64,000 nucleotides of DNA, taken from Bemisia tabaci (Eukaryota; Arthropoda; Insecta; Hemiptera; Aleyrodidae). Of the stretch, positions 43,780 to 54,550 are shown piece by piece. The translations under genes were made by a program, and so were the position numbers. Each line of letters begins with the position of its first letter. Within the stretch, counting starts at the first letter, position 1. The notes beneath the pieces were generated by a model. It was not told the DNA's origin. It saw nothing but the letters and a program-made list of their open reading frames with translations, and made no database searches. The DNA is taken from NCBI RefSeq assembly GCF_918797505.1, contig NC_092796.1, forward strand, positions 51,962,411 to 52,026,410, read 5' to 3'.

Positions 43780-44345
43780 TCACCCTGCGTCTCGATGACA
43801 AAATCCCTTCGGATTTGTGAATATGATTCGCTCATTGTGACACGAAAAGCCGAAATCCTTCGAATAGGTCTTTCTCACACGAGGAAAAGCAACATCCTCT
43901 GCATCTGTGTAGGTGAAATGACTATCAAATTGACTTGAGCTCCTTGATCCTGACCAATCAAAATACCTCAGCTCGGTCGGAGCGCGGCTTAAATTTTGGT
44001 CCTGAATCCTTTTGTCTGTACGATTTACGCGTCCATAAATCCGTTTTATCTCCTTCCGAGGAAAGAAGTGCTTGCTCGCGACCGGCGATAGGCGTCCTTG
44101 AGTCATTCAAGAAAGTAGGCGAATAAATCGTGGGATTGGGCGCCTAGCCATGTTGCCAAATCGAACGCTCTGATTATCTGTTCACCTGTGAAAAATGCCT
44201 CTTTTGGCGAGGATACGGCGACGAGGTGAGCTTTGCGTTCAAGAACCTCTAAGTTAACAGCTTCTGGGCGAGCAATCGCCGCAACACTTTGGTGAGCGGT
44301 TATCAGCAAAGCATAAAGAACAACCAATTCGTTTTCGGTTTCTCA
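43780..44345 (-). pseudogene. Candidate decayed or two-exon gene, unrecognised
   Basis: On the minus strand, one frame is open from an in-frame TGA near 44345 to a stop at 44103 (79 codons). A second frame opens at ATG 44106, overlapping by ATGA, and runs 108 codons to a stop at 43780. Both translations are compositionally varied and free of repeats. The first starts with a hydrophobic stretch (LVVLYALLITAHQSVAA) that could be a signal peptide or buried helix, but lacks an ATG there. A TGA precedes the second ATG, so joining the frames needs a 1-base shift or a short intron. No family is recognised. Options are a decayed gene, two exons, a transferred bacterial fragment, or chance. Confidence 0.3.
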
Positions 44346-44751
44346 GCGGGGCATGATCGAGTCTAAAAGGTCGGATTAAAAGACGGAATAAACTCTACCT
44401 TTTCTGATTCCCACTATTTAAGCCAGCAAAATCCTTCGTTTCTAAGGCTTTGCGGGAAAAATCCGTGATCGAGTGTTAGGTTGCATATTTTACTTTATGC
44501 AGAATTATGTAATTGGTCACTATTCTGACAATTTTGAAAGTAACGAAAGCAAAAAACTTAACTCACGCGGTCACATTTACTCTATGATTTTTATTTTGGA
44601 AAATATATCGATAGAATGCTACCAACTATCGATGCATTTCCTCTGAGACTTGAACTTACGCCATGTAAAAGTTAGTTGCAGACCAGCTCCGCTGGATGTT
44701 ACCAACAATTCATCAGAGGAACATCGATAATTGATAGCGAAATATTTGCAT
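44346..44751. other. No gene recognised
   Basis: Unique-looking DNA. CTGAGAAACCG upstream of the candidate minus-strand frame could include a splice acceptor AG, but no branch or pyrimidine tract is convincing. Confidence 0.3.
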
Positions 44752-44855
44752 TGAATAATTGTTACGACAGCCACCCACTTCAATCAATAGGAGTGCTCCA
44801 TTTCACCTTTGTCATCTTTGTCTACAGCCTCGTCTATCGATTTCAATAATCAGCC
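44752..44855 (-). mobile_element. Half copy of MITE family A
   Basis: CAATAGGAGTGCTCC, CTTTGTCTACAGCC and TCTATCGATTTCAATAATCA are present in the order of the right half of the family. The other half is absent. Confidence 0.6.
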
Positions 44856-44998
44856 TGCAGAAGTAATGGAACCGGCCCCCACTGTCTTCTTGCAAGAGAA
44901 GGGCTGAAACGTACCTTAAACATAAGTAATGCCATTCTAGGCCCCAGCCTTCGGTCGTTTTCCTGAGTATCTCCAAGAGGATGGTCGATCTGCAAATG

Positions 44999-45119
44999 AA
45001 TCAGTCGTTTTCAAAAGGGAACGAGCCCATGTCCAGATGAGACTCGAAACGCTGGTATTCTTATATACTTTCTATACCATCTGGAAACGGACTTAATCCC
45101 TTTTGAAGACGACTGATTC
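44999..45119. repeat. Inverted repeat GAATCAGTCGTTTTCAAAAGG
   Basis: GAATCAGTCGTTTTCAAAAG pairs with CTTTTGAAGACGACTGATTC. Inner arms CATGTCCAGATG and CCATCTGGAAACGG also pair. The 121-bp unit is a probable small MITE of a family seen once here. Confidence 0.75.
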
Positions 45120-45571
45120 AAACGCAGGAGCGTTTTTCGTGACGTGGGTCTAGGATTCCAATTGCGGAATAATTAAAAGAATTCCAAAGAGGAGCCGCGT
45201 GCTGCTCTGACAGTGATTCCGTAAGCATTACACTAATTGACACGCTCGAGTTATGGCAGGATTGTGGCCAGGTCAGGGGTCACCCACTGCCACGGGACAA
45301 GGGACGTCTCTGGCATGATTTGAAAGGTAAATTAGGTTCGACACCGCGAACGGGTGAGAGAACAAAGGAGACGGGGCAGCAGCAGCTCCTTTCTTGGACT
45401 TCAACGGGAGCTCGTGGGCCCATCGGCACCACGCTAGTGCCATGTTGCTCGGGTATTGGGGCCCAGAACCGCCGAGCTTTTGCCCAACTTTCGCCTTGAA
45501 TATAAGTTGCTGCTACCCTAGCGGCTAAAAATTACTTTTCAAAAAGTTTCAAAGAAGCTATTTAAAATTGT
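45120..45571. other. No gene recognised
   Basis: GC-moderate DNA with no clear open frame or repeat. Confidence 0.3.
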
Positions 45572-45682
45572 GAATTAAATTGAGAAAGAATGGCTTGCCT
45601 TTACACGCTTTGTTGTTTATTACAAGTTGTTGTAGTGGATACACAGCGTGTAAAGGCAAGACTTTCTTTTTCAATTTAATTT
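45572..45682. repeat. Inverted repeat GAATTAAATTGAGAAAG
   Basis: The arms AAATTGAGAAAGAATGGCTT and CTTGCCTTTACACGCTTTG pair with ACAGCGTGTAAAGGCAAG and ACTTTCTTTTTCAATTTAAT around a loop of about 25 bases. Confidence 0.78.
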
Positions 45683-46903
45683 AGTTCATTAACAGGCAAA
45701 ATTATATACCTCAATTAAAATTGTGCTTTGGATAATCCTTTAAAATCTACGTTTGGTAATGAGATGAATGTAAAAAGTCTTAATTTTTTTTTTTTTTTTT
45801 CTTTTTTTTAACATTTACGCGTTTTTCTGCCATTTGTCTCAAAACATTTTCAAGTTTAGAATGCTATTATAAATTTCTTGAGAGTTTTCAACCCTTTTCA
45901 TTCCAACATTTTATGCCTTGTAAATTTTACTTCAAAAATGGTTATTTTAAGCAGTTTCTCTTTCAAACTGGAAGGTATTTTCAAAGTTTTTTTTTTTTTT
46001 TCTTGCAGCAGTCGTTACTAGTAGGGTAACTTTTAAAATAATCGTATTTTTATCCTCCACTCATAGCCCACCGAACGAGAAACTCCATTCATTCCTTTTT
46101 TTCAAAATACTGATTTTCCTCTATAAATTCGTTGCTCAATGTATTGTTTCGAAAAATTTTCTTTTACTTTTTTAGTTCAGAAAAAAAACAAGCTAACTTT
46201 ACGCTATGTCTCCACGGGACGTTTCACGAGATTCTTCCCAAGTTTGAATCGCAGAAATGAAACTTCTGGGCTTTTTTTCCGTCAAACAAACACAACAAAA
46301 TTTCTTCCCCTTCTTTTTAAGTCGTTCCTGGGACTCCACAATGACTCTTGGTTGGCACTGTGATTGGTATTTACTAACTCATCGCAAGTGAGATTTTTCG
46401 CTGGGACAAATCCCATTAAATGCCCCGTGGAGACAAGATCATAGTCTTCAAAGTTCCCCCAGTAATTCCACGATAGAACGATGAATAATCACTGAAATTT
46501 TGAAGAAGAAAAAATCACATTAATCACTTATCCAACCAGAAACAAATAGCATTAAAATATGCAACGTTGCGATTCGAGATATGAGCTTTCCGAGCTTAAC
46601 ATCAGTCATCGATTCGGAGCAAAAGGGTTTTTGGTGCGAGGTGGAGGTCCTAGAACCGAGGAGTCGGCGGTTCCATTGTACTGTCTCGGAGCACCCACTC
46701 TCGGATATGATTAGCACTCGAGGAGCTGCACAGAGCTCCTAACCAAGAACCACCCAACTCCCAGTGAAAACCGTATGCAGTCACGCGGTTTTTGCCGGGA
46801 GGGGCGGAAAGTTGATGCAAGCTGACTCAACGTTGGGTCCCGCCGCCCAACAGTTTCTCACACACGTCCTCGCTCTCTGCTTGTTTACTTTCTCGCCTCC
46901 TTT
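45683..46903. other. No gene recognised
   Basis: T-rich (runs at 45785-45801 and 45988-46001), then unique-looking DNA. Short frames only. Confidence 0.35.
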
Positions 46904-47025
46904 GGACGTATTTCTGTCAAACGGAAGTATGTGCATAATTGTGCGAGCCCTATTATGCATATATTCTTATGAGTCTCAGGGCTCATGTCTCAGTGCACAT
47001 AGTTCCGTTTGACAGAAATACGTCC
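46904..47025. mobile_element. GGACG-ended MITE (family L), short copy
   Basis: GGACGTATTTCTGTCAAACG and its exact inverse bound 122 bp. CTTT lies on both sides (46900-46903 and 47026-47029), a 4-bp target duplication. The long element at 61377-62012 shares the end sequence. Confidence 0.88.
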
Positions 47026-47086
47026 CTTTGATACCTCCAACAGCTGTAACTCGGATTATTTGCAGTTTGCACAGCTTATTCCGCCG

Positions 47087-47307
47087 CACAGTAGATCGAG
47101 GCAATCAGAAAGATCGGACATGACATTTTTTACTATAACTGCAAATTTTTAAGTTTATTTCGTCACATTTTAAATTTCAAGAAAGAAATTTCACGAGGAA
47201 ACAAATGAAAATACTTTTATAACCTCAAAGTTTTGTAGAAACGGAGTTAAAAGCATTTAAAGTTTCCGAAAATTTTTCGACCTCTCCTATTGATTCGATC
47301 CACTGTG
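47087..47307. mobile_element. MITE CACAGTGGATCGA (family J), copy 2
   Basis: CACAGTAGATCGAGGCAATC at the left and TTGATTCGATCCACTGTG at the right. Outside are CGCCG and CGTCG, probably part of the arms. A family I palindrome begins close by. Confidence 0.8.
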
Positions 47308-47324
47308 CGTCGTATAAGCCATCG

Positions 47325-47546
47325 GACGTTGTGAAATTTACTTCGATAAAATACGGATTTTCTAGGAGACTTGTCAAGGTTTTTCTGCACATTTTTTGGA
47401 GCATTTTATTCGCAGTTGAATCTGAAATATACCTGAAATATTCGGGGAGAACATTCGTAGTTTTCCTCAAAATTAAATATTGTGTCGGGGAAAAATTTGG
47501 CAACATTTGAACGCTCACATGGCGTTCCTCCCTAGCGCGGGAGTAT
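47325..47546. mobile_element. Palindromic MITE family I, copy
   Basis: GACGTTGTGAAATTTACTTC at the left and AATTTGGCAACATTTGAACG, ATGGCGTTCCTCCCTAGCGC at the right. It lies directly beside a family J element. Confidence 0.65.
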
Positions 47547-47697
47547 TGACGAATGTGCTGCTGTGCCAAGCGGGAACACCCCAAAAATGATCACCTAAAG
47601 TCTGGGAACGAGACGCGGCAGAGATCGTAAGAGCTCCATTTTCCCATTTATGCAGCAAAATCACACCGGCTATACTCAGCATAGGAAAGAACGACAA

Positions 47698-47928
47698 ATT
47701 AACATTCGAACGTTGCCAAATATTTCCCATACAAAATGTATTCTCCAAAATGTGATAATTTTTCCTCGATTTCTGCAGAGAATTTCACGCGCAATACTTT
47801 AATCTGATGTGTGTTATATTTCAAGAAAAATATCCATAATTTTCCTCGGGAATAAATATCTTATCAGGGAGATAGTTGGAAACATCCAATTGCCCATCGG
47901 TCGTTTTTCATAAGCACGACAGTAGTTT
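47698..47928. mobile_element. Palindromic MITE family I, copy
   Basis: AACATTCGAACGTTGCCAAA at the left and GTTGGAAACATCCAATTGCC, GGTCGTTTTTCATAAGCACG at the right. Confidence 0.65.
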
Positions 47929-48561
47929 TAACGTAACAACGCAGCGCGACGCTGCGCGGGCGAGACAAGGCGAAGCGCCTTCAATTTTTCCAATATGCAA
48001 CACGGGCATCCTAAGAGTTGATACAGTTGTATCCAGAGGTTGTTATCGTTCCTTCACATACTTGGACGGGATTTGCCAGTATATGCGTCGATTTTCAATC
48101 ACCCGCCCTATTCCTAAAAGTCTTTTAGACGATTATTCATAATATCACGAAAATTGGAACACTTGCTTATTAGTTTGTTTACTTGTTCATCACACAACCA
48201 GGTTCATTTTCAGAAAAATTAAACTCCAAAATTACTAATTTCTTCGGTAACACGGCAGACTTTTTCTGAGTTTTCCGCATGAGGCCTTGTCTTGTCAATA
48301 GACCGTATTCGATCTCAGATCTTGTTCAGTACATCAAACGGGTGAAATTGTATCGATATTGATTGGTTCAAAACATAAACATATCCTCAAAATTCGATTG
48401 AGTAATCAGACGGAACGGGTTTTTTTGTGGTAGGTTTTTGATTTGTATGAGTACTAATTGGTCAAGACTAGTGAAATTGCCGCGAAATTTCTCATTTTCA
48501 GCTTTTCTGACTCATATCCTAAAATTTTGGTTTCATGTTATGTTCTATTGTTTTGAACCAA
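47929..48561. other. No gene recognised
   Basis: A GC palindrome, GCAGCGCGACGCTGC, lies near 47941, followed by ACAAGGCGAAGCGCCTT near 47964. These two short hairpins recall the style of the hairpin modules in the foldback element. The rest is unremarkable. Confidence 0.35.
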
Positions 48562-48789
48562 CACTGGAAAAAAAAAAAACACATTGGATGAGTCCGGACT
48601 CCTGAAAACATTGACAAGAAAAAATACTCTTGATTCAATCGGATGTTTTCTTGAATCAAAACGAAATCCGCTTAAATTAAGAGGCTTGGTTCTTGATTTA
48701 AGCTAGATTCTGATTGAATCAAGAGTACTTTTTCTTGTCCAAGTTTTTATGAGTCTGGACTCTAGATCCAATGTGTTTTTTTTCCAGTG
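48562..48789. mobile_element. CACTG-ended palindromic MITE (family B), copy 4
   Basis: CACTGGAAAAAAAAAAAACAC and inverse end the element. AA flanks both sides (48560-48561 and 48790-48791). The left arm lacks CTAGA present in the other copies. Confidence 0.87.
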
Positions 48790-49129
48790 AAAACAATACC
48801 GAAACCCTTATCGAATACGATCTATTGGTAGCATTTTTGCGTCGCTAATTTACGTAGTTCGAGCAGCTCCGTCCCGGTTCGGGGGACGAAAAGACGTAAG
48901 AAGCCGCAGAAGCGAGCCACGGGCCGCGACTTGTGAAAGGCTCCCGTTACACTCGAACAAACACCCACGGCAACTTTCAATATTTCATGCTCTCACAACC
49001 GCACTCGCACCAGCACACACTCCCAATCAACCACTGCTCGACCTGACGCCAACGTCTGATTTACGTCGTTCGACCTTCATTAAAGGATATCGCCGAGCAG
49101 TATCTCCTCCTTTGAATGCGCACCTCGAG
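48790..49129. other. No gene recognised
   Basis: GC-moderate unique-looking DNA without notable frames. Confidence 0.3.
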
Positions 49130-49295
49130 CAGTGGCGTGGCGTTGAGTTGCGATCTATCGATTGTTATGCCATTTAAACCTATGGGAAAGGGTCGATAAA
49201 AAGGGTGTTCGCAGCGAACACCTTAATAATCGATTCTTTATCTTAGGTTCAAATGGCATAGTAATCGATACATCGCAATTCGTGCCACGCCACTG
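49130..49295. mobile_element. hAT-like MITE CAGTGGCGTGG (family E), copy 4
   Basis: Ends CAGTGGCGTGGCGTTGAG and CGTGCCACGCCACTG. ACCTCGAG is repeated perfectly outside (49122-49129 and 49296-49303). The central hairpin GGGTGTTCGCAGCGAACACC is kept. Confidence 0.92.
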
Positions 49296-49392
49296 ACCTC
49301 GAGTTCTCTCCAGGAATCATGGCATTTTAGTCCGATTTTTTAGTGTATTTTCCGAAGGAAATACACTATTTTTATTTTTTTGTTTGTAAACT

Positions 49393-49531
49393 GGACCGCA
49401 TTTTGCAATAAGGAACCACTATTTCTGGCTCATTTTAGAAACAACGTATATGCCATAGGTTTCCCTCTGCAAGAAGGCGCTTTTGTGGAAAAGCCAGAAA
49501 AAGAATGGTTCCTTATTCCAAAATGTAATCC
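49393..49531. mobile_element. GGAC-ended MITE (family C), copy 5
   Basis: GGACCGCATTTTGCAATAAG at the left and CTTATTCCAAAATGTAATCC at the right. AACT flanks both sides (49389-49392 and 49532-49535), a clean 4-bp duplication. Confidence 0.9.
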
Positions 49532-49691
49532 AACTAACAATGGAACAAACTAACATAGTCATTTACAGACTGCCTTAGTTTTTAAAAATTTGTTTTTATT
49601 ATGAAATAAGAAAAAATCAAATATAATTTTTGGTTTCACAAAGGTTGTGTCCGAAATAAAAATTTTGCTTCCTTATTCACCAGATCGTCAT

Positions 49692-49950
49692 TTGCCAACA
49701 AGCTGATTATTGCAATTGATAGACTAGGCGGTGGACAAAGAGGCAAATAAAGCGATCTTATTTGTTGAAATGGGAAGTTCTTATAAGCTACGCTCCGAGG
49801 AAAAACTACGATGAACATCGCCTGGGTTGCCGTTACTTAGTCTATAACTTACTTCTTTGTCCACAGCAACTACCTGCTTCCGCCAATAGGATTGCTCCAA
49901 TTCTATTTCTGTCTATTGCTTTGTGTATTAGTTTCAACAATGCTGCGTCG
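49692..49950. mobile_element. MITE family A
   Basis: AGCTGATTATTGCAATTGATAGAC on the left and TCTATTGCTTTGTG, TTAGTTTCAACAATGCTG on the right, with TTACTTAGTCTATAACTTAC in the centre. Confidence 0.65.
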
Positions 49951-50465
49951 TTTCTCGCCAGTTCTCTCAAATAAAGAATTGAAATTTTAGTCTAAAATGA
50001 ACATTTTGCTGACTTAGTTTCTTTTAAGTTCTCTGTGTTTTTGAACATAGTGCGAATTTTTTTTCTTCGCTAACTTTCTTGGTGTGTTTTTTTGTTTCAG
50101 GTAAGAAATTTTGCCCGTTTTCACAAAGCGCTAGCGCCAGAGCATGCAATTTCTGTTAGGTGAGTTAATTAGACTTAATGCCAAGATAAATCTTAAAAAC
50201 TCTTTAAATTATGAGGACAAAGAATCCAAATCAGGCATTTTACAGCCTTTAGGGTGATCTCGTTATTTTTGTAAGCGTAATGTAGCTTTTTAGCCAAGCT
50301 TTTACTTTGTACGAAAGACGTAGATAGACTCTTCTGTAATCAAGCATTGCACCAACATTCCTGCCTCAACTTTCAAAAATTACACGAGCTTGGGAGCTTA
50401 ATTCAGACACTATAATTTCTCTGCTACATTTCATCCGGTTCAAATCGGTTGAATTGCGGTTCTAC
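49951..50465. other. No gene recognised
   Basis: T-rich unique DNA. A TTTTTTTGTTTCAG|GTAAG junction near 50088-50105 has acceptor-like and donor-like signals back to back, which is not an exon. AATCAGGCATTTTAC near 50228 recalls the CGCAGGCAA arm. Confidence 0.3.
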
Positions 50466-50731
50466 AGCGGGCTGATTGTTGAAATTGAAAGACAAAGCTA
50501 TAGACAAAAGTGACACGGAGGGATCCTATTGGTAGAAGCGAGTGGTTGCAATAGACAAAGGAAGTAGGTAATGGACTAACTAACGGCAACCCAAAAGAGA
50601 CCTTTTAGTTATTCCATCATTTCCTCCCTTAGTCTGTAAGAACCAACCAAATTAACCATTGGGATCGCTCCATACTCATTATTTCCTCTTTGTCTATCGC
50701 TTTGTCTATCAATTTCAACGATCAGCCCGCT
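50466..50731. mobile_element. MITE family A, best-preserved full copy
   Basis: AGCGGGCTGATTGTTGAAAT and ATTTCAACGATCAGCCCGCT are paired ends. Subterminal motifs AGACAAAGC and GCTTTGTCT are mirrored. The centre reads GACTAACTAACGGCAACCC. It serves as the reference for the other copies. No target duplication is evident. Confidence 0.85.
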
Positions 50732-51139
50732 CCTATTCCTGAAGAGCTGCATTTCTACGGTCCCTCCTAAATTACCCCCTCCATTCCTCGAAGGTTCACC
50801 CGAGATGACGTCACTACCTTCGCCTTCATTCCTCAGGGTACACCTTCATTCGACGTAGCCAATTAAAATGTCCGTCACGGGACCGGGAAGCAAAGTTTTC
50901 GGGGGTCGGTGACCCGACCGGCTCGCAGGTAGCTTCCAGGAACCGGGAGGAGGAGGAGGCCAACGCAACGGTTCGCAATGCGCAGATTCTTGCACGTAAA
51001 CCGTTCGAAAGGCCTAGGTCTGGGGGAGGAGGTGAAGAGGGGGCCGAATTTTTGGCAGGGGTCTCCGACAGAGAGCGCGGACTCCGCCCATGTTGCAATG
51101 CTCCCACGCCACAACGCGCGACGACCCCCACGGCCGCCG
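50732..51139. other. GC-rich stretch, no gene recognised
   Basis: The DNA is GC-rich from about 50860 to 51135, with a GGAGGAGGAGG run and a 130-codon minus frame (50826-51218) that extends into the neighbouring MITE. A decayed exon or promoter flank cannot be excluded, but no domain or promoter motif is clear. Confidence 0.3.
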
Positions 51140-51371
51140 CACAGTGGATCGAATCAATCGAAAGCTCGGACATGAAATTTTCGACCGAAACTGCAAATTT
51201 AGATGTTAATCTCATCACATTTCAAATTTTAATGGACGTTTCTGAAAGAAAATTTGTCAAGAAAACCAATGAAACCACTCGCAGAACCTCAAAGTTTCGT
51301 ATAAACGGAGCTTTAAGCATTTTAAGTTTCCAAATTGTACCCGATCTTTCCTGTTAACTCGATCCACTGTG
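51140..51371. mobile_element. MITE CACAGTGGATCGA (family J), copy 3
   Basis: CACAGTGGATCGAATCAATC at the left and TAACTCGATCCACTGTG at the right. CGCCG stands on both sides but is also nearly self-inverse, so it may belong to the arms. Confidence 0.85.
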
Positions 51372-52757
51372 CGCCGGCCGAACGGACCGAACGGGGAACA
51401 CACGTCACATGTTTCGGCTCCTCGTTGCACTCGCTCATCACACACTCGCGCTGTTGCCAAACTGTTGCTAGAGGGAGGAAAATTGTTAATTTTTGGGAAA
51501 AAACAAAGTCAACTAGTGGGGGCGACAACCCTGCTTCCTCAAAAATTTACTCAGCCCCTCACCTAAAAATGTGATGGATTTTGCAAAATAAATTTTTGAC
51601 ATGGGTTTCATCTAAAAATTCCATTCAAATCAATATTTCGAAAAGAGAAGCTGGCGCAATTTTTCGAAATTGCTCGAAAGAGGCCCTCCGGACCCCTGTT
51701 TTGGAGTCGGAGAACTTTTCAGATCACTCCTTGGTGAGGTGTCTTGGTTATATCTTCCGATTCAATTGATGAGGGGAATGGAAAGATTAATGGAAGATGG
51801 CATTTTTATCTTTGACTTCTGTCTCATGGTCCAGTTTGTTTGGAAAACGGTTTTATAATGTAATAATGATTAGTGAAAATCATAAAATATAATATACCTG
51901 GCTAATTAACGCCGTCGGGCTCATTGTCAGATCCAGACTTTTCGAACGAGGGGGAGCGGATTTTTCCTTGACCCCACCCGTCGGGGGGGGGGGGGGGGGG
52001 TTGAACATGGGGCGTGCACTCCCTAGAAACACCCCTCTTCTTGGATCCGCTTGTGGTTGGGTTTAAATTTTGTATAATGTAATAATTCGAAACGAGTACT
52101 TTTTTTCTATCCTTGCGTTAAAGTCACTCGGTTTAGTACAGCTCTGTTCAAGGTTTTCGATTTAGTTTGTCAAACTCACGTCGCGTTTCAGGAACGAAGA
52201 CTCTTCTTTACGATACATTTAAAACATAATCGGCCTTTTAACGTATCGGTAGCACTTTCGGCGTTATCCTTAAAATTGAAATAGAGAATAATTCAACGAA
52301 GTACAAAATCGAGCGATCTCACAACGGTGCGAGCACCTCTACAATAAACGCCAAGGGAAACCCTAATTGGAGGTGTTAACGTTTAATCATTGCTCCTCTC
52401 CACCCGATTAACTTGAACTTTTGACAACTGACACCTCACGTGAATACCGCAAATTTCTTTGCCTCTGCCTCTTTCTTCTGTCTGCTCGGTTTTATTTTTA
52501 ACCAGCATTCCGCTCGATCGCAAGGTGTTGCTCAACCGTGCGAGTGCATGTCTCACCGGTAGTTAGCCTGCATCAGAGATCGGAGTATTCGCGGACCGTT
52601 GATTAGGATCCTAGTGACGACCGCTGCCATTAATATAAAAAATGCCGCCTTCATCATTATACATTATCCCACTCTTTAGCCGCTGAACTCCGCACTCACC
52701 CTAGCTCTAATAGCAGTTTCACCCTAAAGGAGCAACATTACATCGCTCAACCGGAAG
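51372..52757. other. No gene recognised
   Basis: Includes an 18-base G run at 51983-52000 and part of the 85-bp module near 52100-52135. Short frames only. Confidence 0.35.
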
Positions 52758-53157
52758 CATTGGCGGATCCAGCAAATTGGCAACATTGTCTTTTCTCCAT
52801 TTGAACCTACGAAAATGTATCGATCCTTGCAGGGACCAGGTGCTCCGAGAAGACTTAGATTACTTGGACCGCGTTAAACAGAAAGGAACCAAGCCACACC
52901 AGCTATCGCCAAATTTAACAGGGGAATTTGATTTTTTACGAGCGAACCTATGTGCGGATTCCTTTGAAAATTTTAAGGATTTCCATTAGAAATTTGCACA
53001 AAAATCCGCACAGCCGTTTTCATGCAAAACATCAAATTGCCCGGTTAAATTTGGCAATAGCTGATGTGGCTTGGTTCCTTTCTGTTTAACGCGGTCCATT
53101 TAGCATATGTTTAAATGAAGGAAATCCGGTGTTACCAAATTGCTGAACCCGCCTCTG
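52758..53157. mobile_element. hAT-like MITE family K, split by family G
   Basis: CATTGGCGGATCCAGCAA at the left and TTGCTGAACCCGCCTCTG at the right. The flanks ACCGGAAG and ACCGAAAA agree at 6 of 8. The family G element at 52866-53097 lies inside. Confidence 0.82.
52866..53097. mobile_element. GGAC-ended MITE (family G), nested in family K
   Basis: GGACCGCGTTAAACAGAAAG and CTTTCTGTTTAACGCGGTCC are perfect 20-base inverses. Flanks are ACTT and ATTT (3/4). The inner arms AGCCACACCAGCTATCGCC and AATAGCTGATGTGGCT also pair. Confidence 0.88.
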
Positions 53158-54314
53158 ACCGAAAAAAGGGATCGAATTATCAAATGACGCGGTCATTAGA
53201 GAAGCGAATGTAGTGATTGAAATATTTTTCCTAGCATAAAACGTTCCTTTTTGATCTTTAGAGAGGTGCTCTCAACATTTTTCCGTCTACTTTGCATTGA
53301 GCTATGTGGGACAGTAATTTTAATAGCAACATTAGCGCTTCACGACGGTGGCAAAATAGATTACTAAGGTATTTTAATAGGTAAGGTAAAATAGGTGGTA
53401 CTTTGTAGACTATAAAGTCAATTATAGTGTGTGATTCAATTACCCCGGAAAATTTTCTAAAACGACATCCATCAGTCATCAGATAAAGATGAGAGTTGGT
53501 GTCGGTTAAAAGATATCGGCTCTCTGGCACTAACTTTCCTTTGTCCACTCACTTTCCTCCCGAAGCGGGTGCGGAATCTCTGAGGTGCTTGCTGATGTTT
53601 CCAGTGATATAATATTCCTCGCCGGCGAAAAAACTGAATTATATAAGAGTTGATCAATAAATTATGTTCATCTGCAACGATTGAGCCTTAATGACTTTTC
53701 CAATAAAACACTCGGATGCTTGGGATCAACGTCTATTACGAGACGAAAACATTCTCAGAAACCCATCACGATTACTCGACTCTCAACTTCAGGCAAAAAA
53801 CTCAGATCAGATTCGGTGAAAGCCGGCCAAATTGGAATGACCTTGCGGCGACGCATCGAGATTGTCAAATTTCGAGCTAATGGTCTTTAACAGTAAAAAA
53901 TGGTCCACCAACACCGAGGGTTTAAAAAATCACGTATCTGCTGAAACAGACAACCTGAATTTACTATATTCTTTTTCCCGACTCTAAATAGATCTATTTT
54001 GCTTAATGGCACGCGTAATATATTATTGTGCGAATCCTGCCCAAGTTTGCCCGAAGTTTGTCAAATATGGGGTTTTTTTCGCACGATCTGCCAACTCTCC
54101 GATTAAAGCGCAGATTGCAACGCTTGTAACACTGCACGTCACGCGATGTTCAACGGTTTCGGATTTTGTGTTTGACGGTGGAGCTAAGTACATAAAAAAG
54201 AATCTCTCCCGACTCACGAGGTTTAAGGACCCCGGCGATTCCCTTATAATTGAATTGCATAGTCTCTATTAATTTATGATTCTTGGCAGAAGTTTGAAGT
54301 GCTATCTAATCCTT
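53158..54314. other. No gene recognised
   Basis: The minus frame at 53258-53548 (96 codons) is varied in composition but starts at GTG after a stop and matches no family. A GAAA|GTGAGT donor-like site lies beside it on that strand. Not enough to call a gene. Confidence 0.3.
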
Positions 54315-54436
54315 CCCAGTCAGCACCGCAATATTTATAAAACATTTTTAAAACATTTTTGACATTATTTTGTAATTATTTTTAAAACATTGTCAAAATA
54401 TTTTCAAAATTGCTACATGTTAACTCCATGTACATA

Positions 54437-54550
54437 TTTTAAAAATATTTTCAAGGAAAATTTTAAAAATATTTTCAAGGAAAATTTTAAAAATATTTAC
54501 AAGGAAAGTTTTAAAAATATTTTCAAGGAAAATTTTAAAAATATTTTAAA
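54437..54550 (+). repeat. 24-bp tandem repeat
   Basis: TTCAAGGAAA-type units stand at 54451, 54475, 54499 and 54523, exactly 24 bases apart. Because 24 is a multiple of three, one frame reads as a repeated octapeptide (FKENFKNI). This is a by-product of the repeat. Confidence 0.88.

Noticed and set aside
51983..52000. G-quadruplex-type regulatory element at the 18-base G run (also 34211-34227)
   Set aside because: Uninterrupted G runs in otherwise unremarkable DNA are more likely slippage products or assembly-prone homopolymers. No promoter context was seen.
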